Source of the DNA: Staphylococcus roterodami
Lineage (GTDB): Bacteria > Bacillota > Bacilli > Staphylococcales > Staphylococcaceae
Length of the DNA: 64,000 bases
Reading direction: 5' to 3'
Assembly (NCBI GenBank): GCA_022493055.1
Contig: CP092781.1
Location: forward strand, 2,480,001-2,544,000
The number at the start of each line of letters is the position of its first letter. Position 1 is the first letter of the stretch. The position numbers and the translations under genes were made by a program. The notes beneath the pieces are model-generated. The model did no database searches, was not told the DNA's origin, and worked only from the letters and a program-made list of their open reading frames with translations. Below are positions 29,174 to 37,970 of this stretch, in pieces.

Positions 29174-30532
29174 TTAACACTTCCTATCTAATATGTTATG
29201 TACTGCCTTTTTAAAAATACGTACCATCGTTTTCACTTCTTTATTTGACATACTTAACACTGGCACAAACGTAATGACATTTTCTAAATTTCTAATCATT
29301 AGCCCATTTTCTTTACAATTACGGACAATACGTTCAACTTTTTCAATTTCTAATGGCGCCTTACTATCTTTATCTGCAACGAGCTCAACGCCAAACATTA
29401 ATCCCCGTCCTCTGACATCACCGATATTTGGATGACTCTTCAGCGCATATAACTGCTTCTCCAACGTTGATGACGTTTTTTTAATTTGAGACAATAAATT
29501 AAGTTTTTCATACAGATTTATATTTTCTAAAGCTACCGTACATACAATTTGATTTCCCGTATATGTATGACCATGGAAAAAGGTATTCACACCGTGCGAA
29601 TCACTTAAAAATTCATCATATATTTTTTGAGATGTTAGTGTTGCCGCAAGTGGTAAGTATCCACCTGTAATCGCTTTGCCTAAGCACATAATATCCGGCT
29701 GTACATCTTCGTGATTACAAGCAAACATCTCCCCGGTTCTGCCAAAGCCAACAGCTACTTCGTCACAAATTAATAAGATATTATATTTGTTGCACAATTT
29801 CTCGACTTCTTTCAAAAAGCCTTTAGGATGGACAAATAAGCCTGTCGCACCTTGAATTAATGGTTCTAAAATAAACCCTGCGATTTCATCATTTCTTTCA
29901 ATTAATATTTGCTCGATATTCTGTAAAATAGCTGCCATCATTTCATCTTCTGTTTCATAATTACTTCGATATAATGACGGACTCTCTACTTGAATATTTT
30001 CAAATATTAAGTCTTTAAATATTTTATGAAAAGTCTTGATACCACCAACACTTACCGCACCAATCGTATCGCCATGATAACCGTGATTTAGCGTTATAAA
30101 CTTGTTTTTCTTGGCATGTTTTTCTCGATCAATATTTTTCCAATACTGATATGCCATCTTTATTGCGATTTCAACAGACGCACTACCTGTATCGGAATAA
30201 AAAACTTTTCTTAGTTTGCTTGGTGTGATTTCGACTAATTTTTCCGCAAGTTCTATTGACGGAATATTTGATGATCCTAGCAGCGTAGAATGGGCAATTT
30301 TATTGAGTTGCTTTTTAATTACCTTATTCAAGTATTTGTTATTATGACCATGCACATTGACCCACAACGATGCATAACCATCTAAATATTTATTGCCATT
30401 CGTATCGTAAAGGTAACTACCCTTTCCTTTTTCAATGATGATTGCTTCTTCTTTGCTATATACACCCATTTGTGTAAATGGATGCCAAACATATTCTGAG
30501 TCTTTTTGTTTAAGTTGTTGTGTGTAATTCAT
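29174..30532 (-). CDS. bioA: adenosylmethionine-8-amino-7-oxononanoate aminotransferase
   Basis: PLP enzyme that makes 7,8-diaminononanoate with SAM as amino donor, 452 residues. WHPFTQM near residue 16, [37 protein letters not shown] and the PLP-lysine loop [12 protein letters not shown] are intact. Overlaps bioD by 23 bases. Confidence 0.95.
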   Translation of the reverse strand: MNYTQQLKQKDSEYVWHPFTQMGVYSKEEAIIIEKGKGSYLYDTNGNKYLDGYASLWVNVHGHNNKYLNKVIKKQLNKIAHSTLLGSSNIPSIELAEKLVEITPSKLRKVFYSDTGSASVEIAIKMAYQYWKNIDREKHAKKNKFITLNHGYHGDTIGAVSVGGIKTFHKIFKDLIFENIQVESPSLYRSNYETEDEMMAAILQNIEQILIERNDEIAGFILEPLIQGATGLFVHPKGFLKEVEKLCNKYNILLICDEVAVGFGRTGEMFACNHEDVQPDIMCLGKAITGGYLPLAATLTSQKIYDEFLSDSHGVNTFFHGHTYTGNQIVCTVALENINLYEKLNLLSQIKKTSSTLEKQLYALKSHPNIGDVRGRGLMFGVELVADKDSKAPLEIEKVERIVRNCKENGLMIRNLENVITFVPVLSMSNKEVKTMVRIFKKAVHNILDRKC

Positions 30533-31196
30533 TTTTAACTCCTATTAATTGTTGTAAAAATGCTTCTGAGAAATTTTCATACGTGGCATGTTCTTCAAAT
30601 GTATAGACTGTTTTATTTGTTAATTTTCCAATCGTAATTTGATTGTCTTTTTCAATATAGCTGTTTGTATAGTGATTCATAATTAAAAAGTTACTCGCCG
30701 ATACATAATGATTAACATAATCTTGGTGAACAATGGCATCGCTAATAGCACCTAATTTTGATGGCAACACACTGATGACACAATCTGCACAATCATTAAT
30801 TAAATCTTTGGTCATATAGATGTTTTCTTTGCCTTCGTATAGTGGAACGCCTATACCTCCTGCACCTTCGATTAAGACAATATCAAATTCCTTATCTAAA
30901 ACTTTCACCTTATCTAATACACGCTGCTTATTTAGAAAAATTTGATCTGCCATTTTAAATGCAAGGTGTGGTGATACAGGTTGCTTAAAAGTATAGAGTG
31001 ACGTTATGTCATAGCTTAAATCACATTCATTTTTAAACACTTCTAAATCTGGAAACGTCCCATCCGGCAACTCTTCAGTTTGAAAAGGTTTGAAAATACA
31101 AACACGATGACCACGTGTTTTCATAGCATGGTATAAATGCTTTGTAACATAGGTTTTGCCTACATCAGTATTCGTACTTGTAATAAAAATCCTCAT
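30510..31196 (-). CDS. bioD: ATP-dependent dethiobiotin synthetase
   Basis: Closes the ureido ring of dethiobiotin. 228 residues with the P-loop STNTDVGKT (7-15), KPFQTE and IEGAGGIGVPLY. The ATG at 31196 (MRIFITSTN) is preferred to a TTG six codons upstream; GAGGTG lies ten bases before it. First gene of bioDABFW, so the pathway from pimelate to biotin is complete here. Confidence 0.93.
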   Translation of the reverse strand: MRIFITSTNTDVGKTYVTKHLYHAMKTRGHRVCIFKPFQTEELPDGTFPDLEVFKNECDLSYDITSLYTFKQPVSPHLAFKMADQIFLNKQRVLDKVKVLDKEFDIVLIEGAGGIGVPLYEGKENIYMTKDLINDCADCVISVLPSKLGAISDAIVHQDYVNHYVSASNFLIMNHYTNSYIEKDNQITIGKLTNKTVYTFEEHATYENFSEAFLQQLIGVKNELHTTT

Positions 31197-31493
31197 AAAA
31201 AATAAGCACCTCAATCCAAATGTAAACTTTTACAATTAATAAGTTTACATTTAAGGCGCATATTTTTCAAGAAAACATGAATTTAAACTTCTCCGTATAA
31301 CTATAAATTTTGGCAAAATCTTGACCTTGCTATTGAAATGTCTAAGATTTCTTACGGAATTAGGGCAGATATAAACAGCGATTCGATAAAATATGTCAGT
31401 TAAAATTAATAATTGCATTATTTCATTATAGAAAGGCATCCTAGCTTTACTATGTTGTTAAAAAATCCCTTTAATTGTAATATTACATTTAAC
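31197..31493. other. biotin operon upstream region
   Basis: Holds the BirA-type operator at 31218-31252 and about 240 further AT-rich bases. A 62-codon frame at 31251-31439 on the minus strand overlaps the operator, lacks a ribosome site and looks non-coding. Confidence 0.6.
31218..31252. promoter_or_regulatory. BirA box of the biotin operon
   Basis: Perfect 12-bp inverted arms AAATGTAAACTT (31218-31229) and AAGTTTACATTT (31241-31252) separated by 11 bases. They match the biotin repressor pattern TGTWAAC-N-GTTWACA. The site ends 22 bp before bioD, so biotinyl-AMP-bound BirA should repress the operon. Confidence 0.85.
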
Positions 31494-31611
31494 ACCTTGT
31501 TCATCAATGCTATAATTACTTACATAATAAATTGAACATCTAAATACACCAAATCCCCTCACTATGGCAGTAGTGAGGGGATTTATTTAGGTGTTGGTTA
31601 TTTGTCACCTT
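31494..31611 (+). ncRNA. decayed or orphan copy of a SprA2-antisense RNA locus
   Basis: The 118 bases match 35783-35900, offset exactly 4289 bp, with only a few substitutions plus an inverted hairpin loop. It keeps the TATAAT box (about 31511-31516) and the 14-bp stem AAATCCCCTCACTA/TAGTGAGGGGATTT (31551-31584). On the opposite strand it also keeps the last codons of a PepA-type toxin (GGTGACAAATAA). The rest of the toxin gene is gone. The -35 region (TTTAAC) is poorer than in the intact copy (TTGCAT). It may express a solitary antitoxin RNA, and the hairpin also serves as terminator of the ABC operon. Confidence 0.6.
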
Positions 31612-31649
31612 TGTTATTTCTACATTCTGATTCCATATTAAACTATTAT

Positions 31650-33383
31650 TTATAATTTCCATCCTGCTGACTTACTTTTTATTCTTATAAAGTCTTGATA
31701 CATTCCTGGTTTTCGAATTAATTCGTCATGACTACCTTTTTGAATTATTTCACCTTCATTGAGCACTATAATCTGATCTGCATTTTTAATTGTTTCAAGT
31801 TTATGTGCAATTGTAATTACTGTTTTGCCTTTACTTAATTCATTAATTGCCGTTTGAATCAGCTGTTCATTTTCAGGGTCAATACTTGCAGTTGCTTCAT
31901 CTAAAATAATTATTGGTGCATCTTTTAATATCGCCCTAGCAATAGATATCCTCTGCTTTTCTCCTCCAGATAAATTACTGCCTTTTTCATTTAGCATTGT
32001 TTGATATCCCTCAGGTAATGACATGATGAAGTCGTGACAACATGCTTGCTTCGCTGCACGAATAATTTCTTCTTTCGTTGCATCTGGATTGCCAAATAAT
32101 ATGTTATTTTCAATCGTATCATTAAATAAATACACCTTTTGAAATACTGCACTAATTTTCGACATTAACGTACTTAATGTCATATCTTTAATATCAACAC
32201 CATCGATGCGAATATTTCCATCATCGATATCATAAAAGCGTAAGAGTAAGTAACACAATGTAGATTTCCCACTTCCTGAAGGTCCAATTATCGCTGTTGA
32301 TGTTTGTGTAGGTATCTCAAAATTCACATTCTTTATCACTTGTTTATCATCATATGAAAAATTCACGTTTTGAAAAGCGATATTTTCATTTTTAATCGTT
32401 AATTTTTTTCCATTCTCATCCAATTCTGGAGCATTTTTTATCTTTTCAATATCATCTATCGTCATATCTATCATTTCAAGTACGTGTGCTGCACTATTAA
32501 TGTTTTCAACACTATCAAATATCACAAATGAAAAAATTGAAATCATAATAAGGGTAGGTAAATCAATACTATGATTCATATACAATAAGCATGCAACTAA
32601 TACAATCATTATTGAAACAACTTTTAAACTAAGTAAATGCAATAAATTGAATGGGATATATTGCATTTCTATTTTTGTATTTATACGTTTACTTTCATTG
32701 ACTGCTTGGTTAAAACTTTTAAGACTCGTATTTTCTTTCGCGAATGATTTTATTACTTGAATACCACGAATAACCTCCAATACCTTTTCCACTAATTGGT
32801 TTTGTACATTATGATACGCTGGCGCATTTTGTCGGCTCTTTCTTTCTAATAATTGAATCGCAAAAAATGATAGTAATACGCCAATGCATGCTAATAATGA
32901 TACTTGCCACGAAACTACAAGTAGAGACAATATGAGTACTGTAATTAATATGTATCCATTAACAACAACGTCCACCATTTTCATAGCAAAGTTTTCTAAA
33001 AAGGTTAAATCAGTTGTTACTATTGTTGTTAACTCATTTGAATGATGCGAATTAAAGTAACCTAGCCTTACATTTTTCAATTTATCCCCTATATCTAAGC
33101 GTTCTTTCGCACTCATTTCATAAGCAATACTCTCATGGCTTCTGCTTTTGAAATATGCTGTAATAAATCGTCCAATCACTAATAAAACCATGATAATTAC
33201 AACACTCAATATATCTTTCATATAAATAGGTTTATGAGATAGCACATTATTAAATATTTTTGCAGCTAAAAAGATCGGTAACGCAATAAAAATAGCATTT
33301 AAAAATGACATGCTAAATCCTAAAATCATTCTTGCTTTATATGGTCTTATCCAGTTTAAAATTTTAAATGTAATTTGAAACAT
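31650..33383 (-). CDS. ABC transporter, fused permease-ATPase, second subunit
   Basis: A 577-residue half-transporter with six N-terminal helices and a C-terminal nucleotide-binding domain. Walker A GPSGSGKST, signature LSGGEKQRISIARAI and IIILDEATASIDPEN with catalytic Glu are intact. It forms a heterodimer with the product of the upstream gene 35 bases away. The pair resembles YbtP/YbtQ and IrtA/IrtB, siderophore-type importers with an exporter fold, and an upstream Fur-like box supports an iron role; substrate not proven. An 11-bp tandem duplication at the start leaves the true ATG 17 bases from the ribosome site. Confidence 0.85.
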   Translation of the reverse strand: MFQITFKILNWIRPYKARMILGFSMSFLNAIFIALPIFLAAKIFNNVLSHKPIYMKDILSVVIIMVLLVIGRFITAYFKSRSHESIAYEMSAKERLDIGDKLKNVRLGYFNSHHSNELTTIVTTDLTFLENFAMKMVDVVVNGYILITVLILSLLVVSWQVSLLACIGVLLSFFAIQLLERKSRQNAPAYHNVQNQLVEKVLEVIRGIQVIKSFAKENTSLKSFNQAVNESKRINTKIEMQYIPFNLLHLLSLKVVSIMIVLVACLLYMNHSIDLPTLIMISIFSFVIFDSVENINSAAHVLEMIDMTIDDIEKIKNAPELDENGKKLTIKNENIAFQNVNFSYDDKQVIKNVNFEIPTQTSTAIIGPSGSGKSTLCYLLLRFYDIDDGNIRIDGVDIKDMTLSTLMSKISAVFQKVYLFNDTIENNILFGNPDATKEEIIRAAKQACCHDFIMSLPEGYQTMLNEKGSNLSGGEKQRISIARAILKDAPIIILDEATASIDPENEQLIQTAINELSKGKTVITIAHKLETIKNADQIIVLNEGEIIQKGSHDELIRKPGMYQDFIRIKSKSAGWKL

Positions 33384-33418
33384 ATTTGAAACATATTTGA
33401 CCTCCTTTTCTCATTAGT

Positions 33419-35182
33419 TTAATTATGTCCAGTATTGATTCCCCAATCTTTTGTATGCATGTGCGTATCCCACATTTTCTTATAATTACCGTTTAATTTT
33501 AGCAATAAGTGATGTGACCCTTTTTCTAAAATTTGTTGTTTACCTAAAACAATAATTTGATCTGCATGTTGAATCGTAGATAACCGATGTGCAATAACAA
33601 TCAATGTTTTATCCTGCGTCAACACATTTAATGCTTCTTGAATTTTTTGTTCGTTGTCTGGATCAACGTAAGCAGTCGCTTCATCTAATACAATGATTGG
33701 CGCATCTTTTAATATCATTCTTGCAATAGTGACACGTTGTCTTTCACCACCAGACAATTTATCTCCCACTGTACCAACATTCGTATCATATCCATCCGGC
33801 AACTTTTCAATAAATTCATGACATTGTGCTAACTTGGCAGCTTTTTCAACCGCCTCATCACTAGCTTCTGGATTGCCAAGTTTAATATTTTCTTTAAAAG
33901 TAAGATTTAATAAAAAATTATCTTGTCCAACAAAACCAACTAAATCGTTAAGTTGTTTCGATTCAATATCTTTTATATTTATACCGCCAATCGTAATTTC
34001 ACCTGAAGTCACATCCCAGTATCGTGATATAAGCTTGGCAATGGTTGACTTACCGCTACCAGATGCCCCGACGATTGCTGTGAAATTATTTTCTGGTACT
34101 GTAAATGATAAATGCTTAAAGACCAGATCGTCCTTATTCTTGTTATATGAAAATCCAACATTATTAAAAGCAATTTCATAATGTTGAGGCTTCTTAAATT
34201 TTGTTGACAATACTAACTCTTCTAGACTTAATATTTGATTCACTTCAGTCAATGCGTATTGTATGGACTTTAAATGATTTACATAATTAGTAAAATTCTT
34301 AATCGGTGCTACTACACCTAAAGATAATACGATACATAGGAAAAATTCTGCATAGTTTAATTGGTTGATAGATATCAAATACATGCCGACCGGTAAAATA
34401 CCTAAAAATGTTGAAGGTAATACACTAGCTCCTAAATTCATATACCCCCATGTATTTTTAAACCAATTCAAAGTGTGAATTTTATAATTATCTACTGCAT
34501 CTTTATATTTTTTATATGAACTTTGAGATTGATTAAATGTTTTAATCACTTCAATGCCTTCGATAAACTCTACAATCGCACTATTCATATAATGATTCGA
34601 TTTCATTTGTTCAGCATATGTCTCATTAAATCCAGACATAACTTTTTTAAAAGCGAAAATTGAAATTGGTATCGTTACTAATAAGGCACTAGCCATACGC
34701 CAATCAATGAGCATTATGTATAAAAAGATAGCAGCTGACAAAAGTAAGTTTCCTATAACTTCAGGAATCATATGTGCTAAAGGTAATTCTATTGTTTCAA
34801 CCTTATCGACAAATATATTTTTTAATTCACCTATTTTCTTAGATTCCACTACACCTAAAGGGAGACGCATTAATTTTTGAGCTAATCTTTTACGAATTTC
34901 AGATAAAATTTCATATGCCGTAATATGTGATAGCATCGTTGACGCTCCAAAACAACACACTTGTGAAATATAAGCGATTAAAGCAATAAAGATATAAACC
35001 ATAATCGAATTAATCGTATATGTATTGTTAATCATCATTAAAATAATTTTAAATACTGCCCAATAAGGAACTAATCCAGAAAAGACACTGATGATAGACA
35101 ACAAAATTGATAACATAATTTTCCATTTACTATCAGAAGCAAATCCACTGAGTATCTTTATCCAATTTGTCTGATTGTTCAT
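33419..35182 (-). CDS. ABC transporter, fused permease-ATPase, first subunit
   Basis: A 587-residue partner of the protein at 31650, same architecture: six helices, then Walker A GASGSGKST, signature LSGGERQRVTIARMI and IIVLDEATAYVDPDN. Both subunits keep canonical catalytic residues, unlike many heterodimeric exporters with one degenerate site. ATG 35182 is used (GAAAGGAG upstream); a TTG seven codons before it is the alternative. A Fur-like box lies about 135 bp upstream. Iron-chelate import or drug export are both possible. Confidence 0.85.
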   Translation of the reverse strand: MNNQTNWIKILSGFASDSKWKIMLSILLSIISVFSGLVPYWAVFKIILMMINNTYTINSIMVYIFIALIAYISQVCCFGASTMLSHITAYEILSEIRKRLAQKLMRLPLGVVESKKIGELKNIFVDKVETIELPLAHMIPEVIGNLLLSAAIFLYIMLIDWRMASALLVTIPISIFAFKKVMSGFNETYAEQMKSNHYMNSAIVEFIEGIEVIKTFNQSQSSYKKYKDAVDNYKIHTLNWFKNTWGYMNLGASVLPSTFLGILPVGMYLISINQLNYAEFFLCIVLSLGVVAPIKNFTNYVNHLKSIQYALTEVNQILSLEELVLSTKFKKPQHYEIAFNNVGFSYNKNKDDLVFKHLSFTVPENNFTAIVGASGSGKSTIAKLISRYWDVTSGEITIGGINIKDIESKQLNDLVGFVGQDNFLLNLTFKENIKLGNPEASDEAVEKAAKLAQCHEFIEKLPDGYDTNVGTVGDKLSGGERQRVTIARMILKDAPIIVLDEATAYVDPDNEQKIQEALNVLTQDKTLIVIAHRLSTIQHADQIIVLGKQQILEKGSHHLLLKLNGNYKKMWDTHMHTKDWGINTGHN

Positions 35183-35315
35183 CGTATATGTAACTCCTTT
35201 CAATTAATAAGCTAAATTAAGCCACTTATATTATTTATTTCATTGAATGATGATAAAATATAAATTTGTTATTTGTTAAATTTTAATACTTATTACAAGT
35301 ACATCATATATTAGT

Positions 35316-35330
35316 TGATAACAATTATCA
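35316..35330. promoter_or_regulatory. Fur-like box upstream of the ABC operon
   Basis: TGATAACAATTATCA matches the 7-1-7 Fur core TGATAAT-N-ATTATCA at all but one of the 14 fixed positions. It lies about 135 bp upstream of the first ABC gene, suggesting iron-repressed expression. Confidence 0.55.
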
Positions 35331-35483
35331 ATGTCATTTAAGCTTATGACACATTTGTTTTAAAACTATACAAGGAGTTGGACATAAATGATAAAGAACC
35401 ACTAACGATTTATTATGTAGTGATTCTTTATCCTTAGCCACAGCTAATGTGTAATTAAAAATAGGAATACATGAGTAAAACTC

Positions 35484-35611
35484 TATGTTGGGGCCCCACC
35501 CCAACTTGCACATTATTGTAAGCTGACTTTCTGCCAGCTTCTGTGTTGGGGCCCCGCCAACTTGCATTGTCTGTAGAAACTGTGGGTCCAATTTCTCTAT
35601 GTTGGGGCCCC
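35484..35611. repeat. STAR element, three cores
   Basis: Cores TATGTTGGGGCCCC (35484-35497), TGTGTTGGGGCCCC (35542-35555) and TATGTTGGGGCCCC (35598-35611), spaced 58 and 56 bp, fit the S. aureus repeat (STAR) signature. A fourth degenerate core (GTGGGTCC) lies near 35582. STAR arrays vary in copy number between strains and have no known function. Confidence 0.85.
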
Positions 35612-35776
35612 TCAGTATAACCTTGTAGAGTCTAGTACATTGATTTGTATCCCAATGTCCCTATAATTATTTATTCTCTTTATCTAATGATCCTATGACT
35701 CAACTATTAAATCATTTTTCAAAATACTTAATTCTAATATAATTAAATTCATTTATTGTAATATTTTAAAAATACA

Positions 35777-35805
35777 TTGCATACCTTGTTCATCAATGCT
35801 ATAAT
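35777..35805 (+). promoter_or_regulatory. promoter of the SprA2 antisense RNA
   Basis: TTGCAT, 17 bases, TATAAT: a good sigma-A promoter directed rightwards into the 3' end of the pepA2 transcript. Transcription would begin near 35812. Confidence 0.65.
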
Positions 35806-35811
35806 AAGTTA

Positions 35812-35880
35812 CATAATAAATTGAACATCTAAATACACCAAATCCCCTCACTACTGCCATAGTGAGGGGATTTATTTAGG
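35812..35880 (+). ncRNA. SprA2-antisense-type antitoxin RNA
   Basis: Predicted short RNA from the promoter at 35777. It overlaps the 3' part of the convergent pepA2 transcript. The stem AAATCCCCTCACTA/TAGTGAGGGGATTT (35840-35873) followed by T-rich sequence can end it, and on the other strand ends the toxin mRNA. This is the arrangement of the staphylococcal SprA/SprA-AS type I modules. The exact ends are inferred. Confidence 0.6.
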
Positions 35881-35886
35881 TGTTGG

Positions 35887-35994
35887 TTATTTGTCACCTT
35901 TTTTATAGTTGCGCGTTCGTAACCAATGTGCAAAAAACGCAACAAGACAGCCGCTTATAGCTGAAGTCATGATGTCAATTAATAAATTGAACAT
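35887..35994 (-). CDS. pepA2: type I toxin peptide, PepA2/Fst-like
   Basis: A 35-residue membrane peptide beginning MFNLLIDIMTSAISGCLVAF and ending RTRNYKKGDK. The layout (short N-terminus, one helix with a conserved TSAISGC/APVISGC segment, W-L-x-R-R/T-basic tail) is that of the Fst/Ldr PepA1 family. It closely resembles the PepA2 peptide of the S. aureus SprA2 RNA as I remember it. The AGGAGG site at 36005-36010 is ten bases before its ATG. A second ATG nearer that site, in another frame, opens an eight-codon ORF across the start, which could dampen translation. Confidence 0.78.
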   Translation of the reverse strand: MFNLLIDIMTSAISGCLVAFFAHWLRTRNYKKGDK

Positions 35995-36127
35995 CCGTCA
36001 TACACCTCCTCTCTGCGTTAAAGTAACGCCCGAGATGTTAGGCGACCATTATATTATATCATTTATTTATTATATTTCGCGCAATATTAATGCTCGAGTA
36101 AAGCGCTTTTTAATGATTTACGCTACT

Positions 36128-36514
36128 TTAATTACTATCTTTTAAAATCCATTTAGATAATACAAATGTGATGGGTATCGTAATCACTAAACCTGCAAAT
36201 GGCGCAATTTCCGCTGGCAAATTTAGCCAGGATACAAAAACATATAATAAAACTGTTTGTAAGCTTACGTTGACAAGCTGCGTAATTGGAAAACTAATGA
36301 ATTTTCTCCAAGTAGGTTTTACTCTGTAGACAAAATAACAATTCAAATAATAAGAAATCACAAAAGCGACTATAAATCCGGTAATATGACTAATCATATA
36401 TTCAATGCGAAATAATTTTAACAGCAATAAATAGACAACATAATAATTCAACGTATTAATGCCGCCAACAATGACAAATTTTAAAATTTCAGCATGCGTT
36501 TGTGTTAGTTTCAT
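36128..36514 (-). CDS. GtrA family membrane protein
   Basis: A 128-residue protein with four predicted helices. KFVIVGGINTLNYYVVYLLL at the N-terminus and FVISYYLNCYFVYR in the middle are the GtrA (PF04138) signatures. Members are thought to help move lipid-linked sugars for cell-envelope glycosylation; the substrate here is unknown. No glycosyltransferase gene is adjacent. Divergent from the glycerate kinase gene. Confidence 0.87.
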   Translation of the reverse strand: MKLTQTHAEILKFVIVGGINTLNYYVVYLLLLKLFRIEYMISHITGFIVAFVISYYLNCYFVYRVKPTWRKFISFPITQLVNVSLQTVLLYVFVSWLNLPAEIAPFAGLVITIPITFVLSKWILKDSN

Positions 36515-36770
36515 ATGTGTAACTCCTCAACATCAAAATATATGTATATCTACGTTCTCAAAATTGCGTGCCAATCCGCTTCTCTTCAAATATGCTTATT
36601 TCAATCTTTATACCCTTTCACAGCAAATTTAGTCCCTTCCCCTAATCCTTATACGCCATTATAATTTAACTGATTTATCGTGCGACTCATTAGTGCTATA
36701 GACATTACTTTAGTTCGCAAGTGATTTTATATACAATAAGAGCGACAACAGTAATGAGAGGATGTCTATT

Positions 36771-37912
36771 ATGCAATTACAAAAAATTGTCATCGCTCCT
36801 GACTCATTTAAGGAAAGTATGACCGCACAGCAAGTTGGCAATACAATTAAGAAGGCATTTACTAATATTTATGGTAACACTATTAATTATGACATCATTC
36901 CAATGGCAGATGGTGGTGAAGGAACAACTGATGCTTTAATGCACGCAACCGGTGCAACGAAATATACAGTCATCGTTAATGATCCTTTAATGCGACCTAT
37001 TGAAGCGAGTTATGCACGCGCTGACGAACAACAAATTGCAATTATTGAAATGGCTGCAGCGTCAGGTTTGGATTTATTAAAAAAGAAGAACGTAATCCTT
37101 TATATACATCATCATATGGTACTGGTGAACTAATTAAAGATGCTTTAGATCACGGTGCTAAGACGATTATTTTAGGTATTGGTGGCAGTGCGACCAATGA
37201 CGGTGGTACAGGCATGCTAAGTGCACTGGGCGTTCAGTTTACTGATGCAAACGGGGAATTATTACATATGCATGGTGATAATCTTGCTCATATTGCACAA
37301 ATCGATACAACAAATCTTGATACAAGGCTAAAAGAAGTCACATTTAAAGTTGCATGTGATGTTACTAATCCGTTACTAGGTGAACACGGCGCTACCTATA
37401 TTTATGGTCCTCAAAAAGGCGCGGATGCGAAGATGATACCAAAGTTGGATTTCGCAATGTCGCATTATCATGATAAGATAAAAATATGTACAGGAAAATC
37501 TGTTAATCAAGTACCAGGTTCTGGTGCAGCTGGTGGTATGGGTGCTGCTTTATTAGCTTTCTTCGACACAACATTAACAAAAGGTATTGATATCGTCTTT
37601 GACATTACAAATTTTCATCAAAGAATTAAAGATGCAGACCTTATTATTACTGGAGAAGGTCGAATGGATTATCAAACTATTTTTGGTAAGACTCCCGTAG
37701 GCGTTGCGTTAGCTGCTAAACAACATCTTATTCCTGTCATCGCAATTTGTGGCAGTCTAGGTGAAAATTATCAAAGTGTTTATGATTACGGTATTGATAG
37801 TGTATTTTCTATTATTTCTTCGCCTAGCTCATTAGAAAACATCTTGCAAAATAGTGAACAAAATTTGTTAAATACTGCAACTGACATTGCTCGCATTTTA
37901 AAATTACAATAA
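36771..37912 (+). pseudogene. glxK: glycerate kinase, frameshifted
   Basis: A GarK/GlxK-type glycerate 2-kinase gene. The N-terminal part has IVIAPDSFKESMTAQ and PMADGGEGTTDAL. At about 37078-37084 the run after GATTTATT has six A where seven would keep the frame, and reading runs to a stop at 37133. The second frame holds the rest (SYGTGELIKDAL, GGSATNDGGTGM, GADAKMIPKLD, SGAAGGMGAAL, ITGEGRMD, PVIAICGSLG) to 37912. ATG 36771 is preferred over 36762 by ribosome spacing. Unless the indel is a sequencing error or is corrected by slippage, the enzyme is lost. Confidence 0.85.
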
Positions 37913-37970
37913 TGTCAAAGTATCATACTAAATATACTTAGGCAGTTAAAATCTGGATGAGGTGAAACCC

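Larger units (their letters stand above)
35183..35776. other. intergenic region between ABC operon and sprA2
   Basis: Holds the Fur-like box (35316), the STAR element (35484-35611) and AT-rich sequence before the antisense promoter at 35777. An 85-codon frame at 35334-35591 on the minus strand is an artefact of the STAR repeats. Confidence 0.6.

Noticed and set aside
31251..31439. 62-codon frame on the minus strand upstream of bioD
   Set aside because: It overlaps the BirA-type operator, has no ribosome site and shows no domain or signal; most likely chance.
35334..35591. 85-codon frame across the STAR element
   Set aside because: The protein is made of STAR repeat sequence and has no ribosome site.
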